This document shows, piece by piece, positions 46,791-57,225 of a DNA stretch of 64,000 nucleotides (the stretch's first letter is position 1; each line of letters starts with the position of its first letter). The DNA is from Sorex araneus (lineage: Eukaryota; Chordata; Mammalia; Eulipotyphla; Soricidae), in NCBI RefSeq assembly GCF_027595985.1, contig NC_073302.1, positions 12,383,811-12,447,810 of the forward strand, written 5' to 3'. Under the pieces are notes generated by a model. The model worked only from the letters and a program-made list of their open reading frames with translations. It ran no database searches and was not told where the DNA came from. The translations under genes and the position numbers were made by a program.

Positions 46791-47068
46791 TTCCACAAGC
46801 AAGACCCAGATATGGGGGTTCGAGGACCAAATCTCCAGGCTGCATGGCAGCAGAGGATCCAGGCAGTCCCTCCCTGGGCCCCTGCCCGCCCAGCAGACTG
46901 GCTGTTGCACCCACAATTTGCGTCAGGTGCTACTTTAGCAAAACTTTAGATACAACACATGACTATATACACAGATATCACAGAATCATTTGGTCAAGTA
47001 TATTTTCTATAATTTATAGAATAAATTATTAATAAAGTACTATCCACAATAGTATCACAATAGTATGT

Positions 47069-47139
47069 CTGCTCCAATGCACCCTGTCACTTGGATTGTC
47101 TGTATAGGTCAAAATTCAGAAACAGTAACCCTAACCATA
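47069..47139. repeat. 71-base direct repeat, copy 1 (C5 intron 17)
   Basis: Starts CTGCTCCAATGCACCCTGTC and ends CCCTAACCATA. Differs from copy 2 at 48237-48307 at three positions only. Both are direct and flank exon 17. Confidence 0.9.
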
Positions 47140-47298
47140 GCTAATATCTGTCTGTTCTGCCATTTCCAGCTGAAGTAGAGGAGCTTATACTTCATCTTTT
47201 CTTGTTAAATCAAGTTTCTTCCCAAGGCAGCACAAATTCTGTCAGGTCCCTTCTTACTGCACTTTTCATGGTGTAAGAATTTTAACATATATACATAC

Positions 47299-47496
47299 CC
47301 ATTTTTGTTCTTAGGAGGAAACTGAGATGAGTGTTCTCACCCCGTAGTTGTCTTGCCCCATCACAACAATCAGAGAAGGCTTTGACACAACTGGGGCCAA
47401 TGTCAATCCGAGCAGCTCTTGTCTCACAGCTCTCCTCTGTTTTATGGATTCCATCACGACAGCATTTCTGAATCACCATGTGTTTGTATCTGGATA
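47299..47496 (-). CDS. C5: C5 exon 17 (C5a anaphylatoxin)
   Basis: 198 bases, acceptor ATCATCTCAG, donor G|GTATGT, phase 1 at both ends. It encodes the disulfide core of C5a: YKHMVIQKCCRDG, ESCETRAARIDIGPSC, VKAFSDCC. Six cysteines fit the three conserved disulfides of C3a/C4a/C5a. The seventh, free cysteine of human C5a is absent, as I recall also for pig. Predicted C5a is 72 residues (74 in human) and ends SFLLR, where human ends MQLGR, before the convertase cut. The human N-glycosylation sequon is lost (NTH). Confidence 0.95.
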
Positions 47497-48230
47497 CTGA
47501 GATGATAATACAACTACTCTAAGACAAGTACAAATCCAAAGTTTTGGGGCAGGATTTAGAGGCTCTAGTCCAGCTTCCTTTCTGGTGCCCCTGGTACACC
47601 CCTTCTTGTACCAAAGGTTAACAGCCCCCCCCAGAAATAGCTCCTTGAGTAAGGAATTACTTCCGGCCCAGACAATTCTTCTATTTCAGAGTTATAACTT
47701 TTCTTGACATCTAAACCAAAATCTAACTCCTCTGAGTTACTCACGGAATCAACCCTCTTTTGCAGAGAGGTCCCATAATCAAGAGTTTCTTGGATATCTA
47801 AAGGCAGGCTTCGTAGTCACCTTAGTCTTACTCTCTCCAGTAAACATTATAGGTTACTATATAATGTTTTTACCCCATGAAAACCCCATGTTTTCATGGG
47901 CTAAGACTGGTTTCAAAACCTTCCAACAGTCCCTCTCCACTGGTCACTTACTTAAGAGAGGCAGTCAAACTGTAATTGAATAAAGTCTCAGTGTCTAATC
48001 ATGTAGAGACAAAGACCATTCCTTTTGATCACTCTTCCCATTTTCTTACAAACCATGTACTGGGACATTGGAGTTACCTCCTCTGTCATTTAGAGATGGG
48101 AAGCAATGTTCAGAGAGGGGATGAGATGGCCCAGGTGGACATATCTACTTCATGTAAAATAAGGGCTGGAACTAAGAGGCAGTATCATGAAGTCAAAAGG
48201 CACTAGACCACAGAATAAAAGCTCTGACAC
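47497..48230. other. C5 intron 16, first part: nothing recognised
   Basis: Between exon 17 and the direct repeat. No interspersed repeat I could name and no exon. Confidence 0.5.
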
Positions 48231-48236
48231 GTGTGA

Positions 48237-48307
48237 CTGCTCCAATGCACCCTGTCACTTGGATTGTCTGAATAGGTCAAGATTCAGAAACATTAACCCT
48301 AACCATA
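48237..48307. repeat. 71-base direct repeat, copy 2 (C5 intron 16)
   Basis: 68 of 71 bases equal to copy 1 at 47069-47139. The rest of the intron to 49025 shows nothing recognisable. Confidence 0.9.
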
Positions 48308-49024
48308 ATTAGTAGCAATCCTAACCTTAACTTCACTAGTGTAAAGTGATTATAGTTTGTTTTTAAGAAAGCCAAGTTTTAGCTTTGATTAGAAGGGATT
48401 TTAAAGGATAAAATGCATTAAGTTACTGGTTAATGAACTTGAGCAAGGGTGCTTTACTTAAGTGATCTTATTTAATTCTTTGAACTCTGTAAGACAGAAA
48501 GAAATTGTCTGCATTTGACAAAATAAACTGATGCTTAGGAATAATAAATAACTTGCCTGAGATCACATAGCTGTAAAAAGTAAGCCAGGACTCAAGCCTG
48601 ATCTCTGATTATAACATTTTTGTTCCTTAAGTGATGCTGTTTTGGCAAAGTCCTGCTATAATTCAGGGTGGGGTGGTATTGCTTAATTGACATTATCATC
48701 ATTATTAAGCCACAGTATCTGCAACTCCCCCAAAAATTAATATCATGGATAGTGCACTTGAAATTTAAGTGGTACAGAAAATACTGGTTCTTTCATACCC
48801 ATCTTTCAGATCCTCTGGATAGGACATAAATAACAATACACTGAAAAAAACTGGTTCTCGGTAAGACATAGTGATCTCCAGAGAAGGGGACTGTGTTCTC
48901 AGCCTGATCTAGTTTCACATTTGGCCAATACCATTTATTATCACTATGGTATTGGGTATATTTGTTGTACATTTGACTTCTTCGTCAAAACCCTGAATGA
49001 ATGATTTGAGGCTCTTCCTGTTCC

Positions 49025-49145
49025 TGGAGTGAGCAGATATCATTGGGCTACACTAGCACGCGACAGGGACAAATGGAGATGTTACTGGTGCCCGCTCGAG
49101 CAAATCGAAGATCAATGGGATGATAAGTGATACAAGTGATACAAT
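49025..49145 (+). mobile_element. Short SINE variant
   Basis: Sense: CATTGGGCTACACTAGCACG head joined to the GGAGATGTTACTGGTGCCCG tail and a GATACAAGTGATAC end. Confidence 0.7.
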
Positions 49146-49633
49146 TGTACATTTATCATTATCATTAATTTTTCTCTGTGCCAGATGTTTTCACATGTAA
49201 AATGGAGCAGTAGGTACCTTCATCATGTAGTTAATATAAGTATTCAAAGAGAAAATTATGAAGCTCATCGTGAGGGTTTCACAAAGTCTGTCACAGTGTA
49301 AACGTATTAATATTGTTCTCGTTAGGGGGATGGCTTTCATTCTCACCAACCTATACATTTTGATAGAACAAAACCTAAGAGATAATTTTAAATTATTCTA
49401 TTTTAACTTAAGAGAATGGACATTATGGAGAACAATTTTCTTTATGTAAGGACTTGGTAAATTTTAAGTGTGGGATTATTTACCTAGAGTGCCTGAGGCC
49501 TGTGGAAAGTAAAATCACAGTGAGCACTGATTGTTTCACCTGCTCTATGTCACTTAGTTTGAAAGAAAAAAAATGTTGCAGATGCTGGGTTATTATATCA
49601 TAACTTAAAAATCAAAATAAATCTTTTAAGTAC

Positions 49634-49696
49634 CCATTCTTTCTACTTCGTCTTTCCATTCTCTTTTTGATCTGAGAATTTTCTTAAATGACGCAC
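49634..49696 (-). CDS. C5: C5 exon 16 (RSKR furin site, C5a start)
   Basis: 63 bases, acceptor TTTTTATAG, donor G|GTACTT. It encodes GASFKKILRSKREWKDEVER plus one residue. RSKR aligns with human RPRR, the furin-type site that separates beta from alpha chain, so C5a here would start EWKDEVERM. The human cysteine two residues before K-E-I-L is replaced by phenylalanine, leaving its partner in exon 15 unpaired. Confidence 0.9.
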
Positions 49697-49861
49697 CTAT
49701 AAAAAAGGGAGAGAATATCTGTTAGAATAAATACTTCAGTCATATAAGTATAAACAAAATATTCACAGATTGGAGGTGCAAGAGTACTCAAAGTGTTGGA
49801 AGCATGTGTGCCTGTGTAGGATGTGTCTCAATACTCAGCTCTGTAGTTCACCTGGGGACAA

Positions 49862-50035
49862 CTGGACTGGAGAGATAGTACAGTATTTAGGGCACTAGCC
49901 TTTCAGGTGGTTGACCTGGGTTTGATTCCAGCACCCCATGTGGTCCCTTGATTCCTGCTAGGAGTGATCCCTAAATGCAAAGTCAGGGGTAAGCCCTGAA
50001 CATGGCAAGGTGTGGTCAAACAGAAATAAAATGAA
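49862..50035 (+). mobile_element. SOR-type SINE, diverged
   Basis: Sense: GGACTGGAGAGATAGTACAG, GACCTGGGTTTGATTCCAGC, GGGGTAAGCCCTGAACATGG. Located between exons 15 and 16. A further degraded SINE-like block follows at about 50315-50560. Confidence 0.75.
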
Positions 50036-50763
50036 AGCAATACATGAGAACAACCACATATAATCCTGGCCCACCCAAATCCACTTGGGGGCTGATGCAA
50101 GACAGACTATATGTAATAGCCCTATTTGTAATCTCCCCTGACCCTGGGTATTAGTTTTTTTCTTTATTAAAATTAAGTTTTAAAAATAGAGTTTAAAAGA
50201 TCATTTTTACTGCTACAGTTGTTTTTATTTTCAAAGAGTATGCTGTGGCTGCCATCAACTTTGGTAGGGTCATAAAAATCAATGTATTCTCTTGAAATGA
50301 CATTTGGGTTAGGGGCCATGAGATAGATTGACAGTCAGAGGAGCATGCTTCCATGCACAGGCCCCAGGTTCCATCCCGGGCAATGCATACCATACCTCCT
50401 CCTCCATCCTCTTGCAACATCCCCAACACCACCAGGTATAACCCAGAGGCTTGTGCATGACCCTGAGTTCAAGTTTGATACCTGGCAACACACCATCACC
50501 TCATTGTTTTCCCCAGCACCACCATCCATAGCCTTGGAAGCTCCAGCACTGTCTTATGTGGTCTTATGACACTCAGTTGCCACCAGCTACAGTCCTGGTG
50601 ACGTCCAGTATTACTATACCCCAGAATGAAACACTCTGTGCCAGATGGCCAAATGGTTAGGTGTCACTGGGAGTGATCTTGGGTCTTGTAAGCACTTCTT
50701 GAGAGTCTCCTCTTTCATACCCCTAAAATTAATCTTAAGATTTATTGAAAAAAAAAGAGTTAC

Positions 50764-50893
50764 CATCTTGTTGGGAGTTATCTGCATACACGTTGGTAAG
50801 GACAGTGAGTCCCGTGGAGTAGAGCACCTCAACATTATTTCTGCCACCACCTGTTCCACACTCTGGGTCACTTTTGTGTGAAGACTGAAGTAT
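50764..50893 (-). CDS. C5: C5 exon 15 (beta-chain linker)
   Basis: 130 bases, acceptor TTGAGCAG, donor G|GTAACT. It encodes SDPECGTGGGRNNVEVLY, then TGLTVLTNVYADNSQQD. The C-G-x-G-G-G-x-N-N and L-T-N-x-x-A-D-x-S-Q motifs match human C5 with no gap over 43 residues. It ends in phase 1. Confidence 0.92.
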
Positions 50894-51009
50894 CTGCTCA
50901 AGAAGAAATCAATTCCCCCAAAAAACAACAGTCAGAGAGCATTATGGAATACGTGGACTGTGAACAGTGTTAGCCCCAAGTGACTAGCATACTAAAGGTT
51001 AAAATTGAA

Positions 51010-54000
51010 TTCTGCAGTTTCCCCAAACATTTTCCCTTTCCCTGCTTTACATAAGAATATCAGTAGTGGCTCATCCCATTCAGGTATTGGCCTGTGTCAG
51101 GGCTCCTTTCCAGAGCATGATTCTAACCAGTCCCCAGGAAAGCCAGTTTTCATCCTTGGCCTGTGGAGGATGGGAATTGAGGCACATAGCGCTCACCCCA
51201 AGGGGCAACATTCGGGGTGCCCACTGCTCATCCCATTCAGGTATTGGCCCATGTCAGGGTTTCTTCCCAGGGCCATGGCCGCTAATGTGGCCATGATTTA
51301 TTCTCTCCCCTCCATATCCCACAAAAACAATAAGGTACCCTCTTAGTTGGAACTCTCACCAGGTTGGCTTAACCACCGGAAACACATTAGCCAATAACTC
51401 ATTAAGCCTACCTCAATTAATACTGCACCATAAGCAGAATAGTAACAGTGAGTGTGAAGGGCTAAGCCACATAGGTCACAATGGGAAAACAATGCAGTTC
51501 CCCACCAAGCTTACTTACCAAAGAGGCTAGCCCAGAAGACCCCAATGAAGTTCTAGATAACCTTTCTGACAAGGAATTTAGAAGGGAGCTACTGAGGATG
51601 TTTAGGGAGCTAAAAAAAACCAAGGGAAAACAATGCCAATAAAATACAAGAGGATTTGAAGGTAGAAATGCAGAAAATGCAAACAAAATTACAAACAGAA
51701 ATTTCAGACCTGAAAAATTTGGTAGGCGAATTAAAAACCTCAGTGGAAGTCCTCAGCAGCAGAGTAACAGCTGCTGAGGACAGAATGAGTTGAAAGATGA
51801 AGTCTAGAGACTCTCTAGAAAAGAACAGAAAATGGAAAAGAGGCTGAAAATCCAGGAACAGATGGCAAGAGAAGATTGTGATGAAGCCAAGAGGAGTAAT
51901 ATAAGAATTATTGGAGTCTCAGAGGGACAGGAAGAAAACCCTGATGAAGAAGAAACTGTCAAAGACATCATTGCTACGTTGTTCCCAGAGCTGAAGAAAA
52001 CATGTGACCAAATTCAGGAGGCCAGAAGGGTACCAGCCAGAAGAAATCCAAATAAAAATACCCCAAGATACATCCTGATCAAAATTACCAAAACCTTATA
52101 TAGAGACAAAATCCAGAAAGCAGCAAGATCAAAGAAAGAAATTGCCTATAAAGGAGCATCCTTAAGATTCACAGCCGACATGTCTGATGAAACCCTCACA
52201 GCCCCCAAACAGTGGTGAGATATAGTGAAAAAACTCAATGACATAAACATCTCACCAAAACTTACCAGGCTAGACTCTCATTCATAACAGAAGGAACAAC
52301 ACACAGTTTCACAGATAAACAACAGCTCAGGAACTTCATAGACTCAAAACCATGGTTACAAGAACGAGGGGAACGGGCTACTTTATGACAAGACAGGTCC
52401 CTCAAATACACCAAATTTCAGCAGAAAAATGGGACAAAACCCCATAACAATAATCTCTCTCAACATCAATGCCAATTTAAAGACACAGAGTGGCAGGATA
52501 GATTAGAAAATTGAACCCAACATTCTACTGCCTGCAAAAACCACATCTCAATAGTCAGAGCAAACACAGACTCAAAGTCAAAGTCTGGAAAACAATCTTA
52601 CAGGTGAACAACTCCCATAAAAAAGCTGGGGTAGCCATCCTAGTATCAGACTACATTGACTTCAGACTGAAGAAGGTCACAAGAGACAGTGAAGGTTATT
52701 TCTTATTGATACATGGATCTGTACAACAGGAAGAACTAACAATACTAAATACATATGCACCTGATGAGGGACTGGCAAAGTACTTAAAACAACTACTCAT
52801 AGACTTGAAGAAAGACATCAATAGCAACACAATACTAGTGGGAGACTTCAACACCGCTTTATCACCTCTTGATAGATCAACCAGACTCAAGCTTATCAAG
52901 GACATACTTCATCTCAGGGAAGAAATGAAAAAAAGGGACTTAGTAGACATATACAGGACACTTCATCCTCAAAAAGCTGAATGCACATTTTTCTAAAGTG
53001 TGCATGGAACATTCTCCAAGATAGACCAATGCTGAGCCACAAAACATACCTCTATAAAATTAAAAAGATAGAAATTGTATCAACGATCTTCTTAGACCAC
53101 AATGCATTGAAATTAGAAATAAATCACACATACAAACAGAAAATAAAGCAAACACCTGGAAATTAAACAGCTCATTATTGGGCAAGGAGTGGCTTAGAAA
53201 GGAAATCAAAGAGGAAATCAAAAGATTCCTGGAAATGAATGAAAATGAGGACAAGAGGGGCTGGAGCGATAGCACAGCGGGTAGGGTGTTTGCCTTGCAC
53301 GCGGCCAACCCGGATTCTATTCCCAACATCCCATATGGCCCAGTGAGCACCGCCAGGAGTAATTCCTGAGTGAAAGCCAGGAGTAACCCCATGCATCACC
53401 AGGTGTGACCCAAAAAGCAAAAAAAAAAAAAAAAAAAAGAGGACACGAGTTACCAAAACTTATGGGACACAGCAAAAGCTGTGTTAAGAGGAAAGTTTAT
53501 AGCTTTACAAGCATTCCTGAGGAAGGAGGAGTGAGCCCACATAAGTAACCTAACTTCACAGCTTAAAAGTTTGGAGAATAACTAACAAAAGGAGCCCAAT
53601 CCAAACTGGAGGAAGAAAATAATAAAACTCAGAGCAGAAATTATCGAGATGGAAACCCAAAAAACCTTTCAAAACATCAATGAAACCAAGAGCTGGTTCT
53701 TTGAGAAAATAAACAAGATTGAAAAAACTCTAGCAAAACTCACAAAAAAAGGGGAGAGAGAAAACCCTAATAAACCGAATCAGAAATGAAAAGGGGGACA
53801 TTACAACAGAAACTGCAGAAATTCAAAGGATCCTCAGAGATTACTTTGAGAATCTTTATGCCACGAAAAACAAAAACCTCGAGGAAATGGATAAATTTCT
53901 AGACTCCTATAGCCTCCCAAAGCTGAACCAAGAAGACCTGGAATACCTGAACAGATCTATTACCATCAAGGAAATTGAAAGAGTAATAAAAATTATCCCC

Positions 54001-54425
54001 AAGCACAAAAGACCTGACCCAGATGGATTCACTAGTGAATTCTTCCAAACCTTTAAAGAGGACTTACTCCCAATCCTCTTTAAGCTTTTCCAGGAAATTG
54101 AAGTGTCAAAAACACTTCCAAACATTTTCTATGAAGCAAATATCACTCTGATACCAAAAGCAGACAAAGATACCACAAAGAAAGAGAATTACAGACTGAC
54201 ATCCCTGATGAACACAGATGCAAAGATCCTCAACAAAATATTAGCAAATAGAATCCAACGACTCTTCAAAAAGATCATACACCATGACCGATTAGGATTT
54301 ATCCTAGTGATGCAAGGATGGTTTAGCATTTGCAGGTCATCAATATCATCATCATATCAATAACAGAAATAATAAAAACCACACGATGATATCAATAGTT
54401 GCAGAGAAGGCATTTGACAAGATCC
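51010..54425 (+). mobile_element. L1 with 5' UTR, ORF1 and 5' half of ORF2, 3' end missing
   Basis: Sense, in C5 intron 14. The 5' UTR has a tandem unit (CTCATCCCATTCAGGTATTGG at 51070 and 51227). ORF1 covers about 51480-52220, with a coiled-coil-like stretch and IRIIGVSEGQEENPDEE in the 128-codon open part at 51832. ORF2 starts about 52440. The endonuclease region includes AGVAILVSDYIDF and TILNTYAP, and the RT region includes [25 protein letters not shown] interrupts it at 53257. It stops abruptly at about 54425 with no tail. Confidence 0.85.
53257..53438 (+). mobile_element. SOR-type SINE inside L1 ORF2
   Basis: Sense, near consensus with long A tail. GAGGACAAGAG before and GAGGACACGAG after are the duplicated L1 target. 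Confidence 0.92.
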
Positions 54426-54439
54426 AGCTCCCGTTTTAG

Positions 54440-54830
54440 GGGGGGGGGTTGTTACTTAGTTTCATATTTTTTGGCCACAGTCAATCAGGGGCTACTCACA
54501 ACATGGTGTTTGGGAAACATTCCTTGTGGTACTCTGAGTACATGGACACCAAAGGATAGAATCCATCTCTCTGCATACAAAACATGCATTCCAGCATCTA
54601 TTCTCCCTGACCTACATTTTAAATATCTTTATTACTGATAGCAATCTCTAGGGATTGTTGGGAATATTTAGTAAGATTACAAAAGCTGTGTTGGGAGAAA
54701 GCTAGAAGGGCAGGAACTCATGCTTTGCATCTTGGGGACCTGGATACAATCTCCCGACTCTGCATGGTCTCCCAAGCACCACAGAGAGTGATCCTGGAAC
54801 ACCAACAGGTAAAAAGACACAAAAATATTA
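54440..54830. mobile_element. Two degraded SINE remnants
   Basis: Antisense remnant at about 54450-54610 and sense remnant at about 54690-54800 (ACCTGGATACAATCTCCCGA). They mark the point where the L1 is cut off. Confidence 0.5.
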
Positions 54831-55029
54831 CAGATACAAAGACCTTGTAATGATACTAAACTAATAAAAAATGTTTAGTAACTGTTACTTGTTTTGCTCT
54901 CAGTAAATGGAGCTGAGAAGATAAATGTGGCTATAAATGCATGTTTCCCTTTATTCTGCCATGGAGAGAAACACGGAGTTCAGCTGGTCCAAAGTCATAC
55001 CAAGTGTTGGTAATCGGCATTTACTTAAC

Positions 55030-55176
55030 TCTTTCTATGGGATTTTTGTCTCTTTCTTCATCTTGATAGGTAGCCATGTTCACTGCTGATAATGCTATCG
55101 AGGCTTCTGATTGAGTTTCTATAGTAAGAGAAATTTTGCGAGGAGTGTGTGTATCTCTACTTGGAGACCAATTAAT
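55030..55176 (-). CDS. C5: C5 exon 14 (MG6)
   Basis: 147 bases, 49 codons, separated from exon 13 by an intron of only 102 bases with a clear pyrimidine tract. It encodes INWSPSRDTHTPRKISLTI, then SIALSAVNMATYQ and NPIER. The human counterpart carries the family motif A-V-D-S-A-V-Y; here it reads AVNMATY. This is the most diverged exon, and its donor (GTTAAG) is poor, but length and phase fit exactly. Confidence 0.78.
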
Positions 55177-55278
55177 CTGAAATGAGTTGAGAAAGAAAGA
55201 ATCTTCTTGTTAGATTAAACAGTGTCAGTGTCAGATTAAAGAGGAGGAATTCAGGCTGGCAAGGGTATTTGAGGCTAC

Positions 55279-55488
55279 CCGGAGCTGATTGCCACACTTT
55301 TCTTGAATCTTTAGGCAGACTGAATCAGACACTAATTCTGTCATCTGATCTTCTGTGACAAAGTAATAGACGAGGAGACAGCCTGTAGGAGCCATGTGCT
55401 GAGTTAGGGGAAGTTTCAAAATTTGGGAAGATAAACCTGGGAGCTTCTTCTCAGAACCGAAGTGGACAATTTTGCCCTTAGATGAAAT
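55279..55488 (-). CDS. C5: C5 exon 13 (MG5 end, MG6 start)
   Basis: 210 bases, 70 codons, acceptor TTATTTTCAG, phase 0 at both ends. It encodes SSKGKIVHFGSEKK, then LLVYYFVTEDQMTELVSDS and QEKCGNQLR. The cysteine in E-K-C-G-N-Q-L corresponds to the human residue that links the beta and alpha chains. Two additional cysteines are present (PTGCLL and DSVCLK, where human has R and W). The donor GTAGCC is weak. Confidence 0.9.
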
Positions 55489-56828
55489 CTGAAAATAAGC
55501 AACAATAAAAAAACATCAGAGTGGGTTAAAAACTAAGATTTTAAATATTTACATATAAATATTTAAATATATATTTAAAATGTTTAAATATATTTAAATA
55601 TTTATATGTAAATATAGAATGGACACTTACAGATTATGACACTTATTGATGGGCACAAACCTAATTACAGAAATAATTTCATAGAGATATTTCTCTGCAT
55701 TAAGCCACATATGAATTTATATATGTGATCATCATAACATTATTTCTTTATCTAAACCTTTTAGTAACATAGAAATTGAGGATCACAGACACAAATGATT
55801 TATTAACTCAAAAGTTGCTTCTCTCAGAATCAATAAACTTCTTGCTTACTTCAAAAAATGTTACTTTTTGCAAATAATATATTATCAGTCACTGAAAGGA
55901 AGAGATCTTGGAATTGTTTGTATTCAAAGTTTTCTTTCTGAACAGGAATTTATCTAGGAAATGACCTCTGATCATGTTAACTCAGAGTCCAGGCCTTCGT
56001 TAAGTAGAATATCATGCTATTGTCATTGCTAGCTTGTACTTCAATTTTTTTCTATTTTTCATGTTTTTCTGCCTCTATTATTGTTATGATGATCTAGTCC
56101 AGAGCTATATACACCTGGTTATGATGATTGCCAGGGTATCAACCCTAGTTTCAGTGCTCTCACCTTTTCGGATGTGATATACCAGCTTTAATACACTATG
56201 TTTTATTGTCAGAGATCCCAAATAACAGTTCCACCAGGATGGCCATTGGTATATGGAGTTGTATTTGCCATGGAAACCTCGAACTCATACCTGCAGCCTA
56301 GGTACTACACCATGACTCAAAAAAGCCAGCACTAGTTTGCATTTTAGATAGCAACGAACAATGCCTGGAAATACTACATTCTTTTTTGAGTACACAGTTA
56401 ATATATTCCCTTTGTAAATAAGGCATGTTCTTAAAGAATGTTATGGTCCCTATGAGTCTAATCCCTGGTCATGCTCTTCATTCGCCAGGACCAATCTGGG
56501 GACTGAATGAAGGCTCTGATCAGACGGCTGGCTTCACAACACAGATTATAAATCTAAGAGTTAGGAAAAATAAAACAAAATCTCAAAACTACCCCTGAAT
56601 CCCTGTGACCAAGGCAGATTATTGACTCTCTATACTCTACAGCACTGTTGTATGGAGTTCAGGGAGGAGTTTTGAGGCTCTGTTAGGCTGTTACGAAGAT
56701 GATTGTGAATGTGCTATTTAGACTGTAAACGGTTGTGTAGGTGCATCCACACATTCATTAAATTCATTAGGTGAGTAATACATTACTGGGTTATTTACAC
56801 AAAGAACAGTTGCAAGAAGTGACCTTAC
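55489..56828. other. C5 intron 12, nothing recognised
   Basis: Intron of 1340 bases between exons 12 and 13, AT-rich near 55540-55620. No repeat family assigned. Confidence 0.5.
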
Positions 56829-57032
56829 CAGGTAATTGTAGTGTGTAATTCTGTCAACATAAGGACTTTTAGGAGTGACAGTTATGCTGAGATATTCTCC
56901 CAGAGGCAAACTCTTGTAACTGTCAGGCCAACTGAGGAAAAGGAAACTTTGGCTGTGTGTTGAGTAAGCCACTGCTTGATAGTCATTGCTGGCCTGATAT
57001 TCCTCTGGAAGTTTTGGATCATCCGTTCTGAC
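56829..57032 (-). CDS. C5: C5 exon 12 (MG5)
   Basis: 204 bases, 68 codons, acceptor TTCTTTAG, donor CTG|GTAAGG, phase 0 at both ends. It starts [11 protein letters not shown] and ends [17 protein letters not shown]. With about two thirds of residues matching human C5, it is the best conserved exon here. It is the exon expected directly after exon 11, yet it lies about 36 kb upstream of exon 1. Confidence 0.93.
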
Positions 57033-57060
57033 CTAAAGAACACAGTAGCAAAAATGTGAA

Positions 57061-57225
57061 GACCAGAGTGATAGTACAGCATGTAGGGCTTTTGCTTTGG
57101 AATCGGCCACCCTGGATTTATTCCCCGGAATCCTATATGGTCCCTCAAGCCGGCCAGGAGTGAACCCAGAGCGCAGATCCAGGAGTAAGCCCTGCACACC
57201 ACTGAGTGTGGCCTCCACAAAACAA
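57061..57225 (+). mobile_element. SOR-type SINE
   Basis: Sense: ACCAGAGTGATAGTACAGCA to CACTGAGTGTGGCC and a CAAAACAAAA end, 30 bases from exon 12. Confidence 0.75.

Larger units (their letters stand above)
34384..57032 (-). other. C5: C5 gene segment: exons 12-19, lying upstream of exon 1
   Basis: Eight further C5 exons on the minus strand, in order 12 to 19 from 57032 down to 34384, all open and phase-compatible (1096 coding bases). They encode MG5, the start of MG6, the linker, the RSKR processing site, C5a, and the start of the alpha' chain. They are upstream of exon 1, not downstream of exon 11. No exon 11 is visible in the 7 kb to the right and no exon 20 in the 13.5 kb to the left. 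This can be a 3'-truncated tandem copy or a misplaced assembly segment. Direct splicing of exon 19 to exon 2 would break the frame (phase 1 into phase 2). Confidence 0.85.

Noticed and set aside
47120..47139. Telomere-like CCCTAACC motif
   Set aside because: A single unit inside the 71-base direct repeat, with no array.
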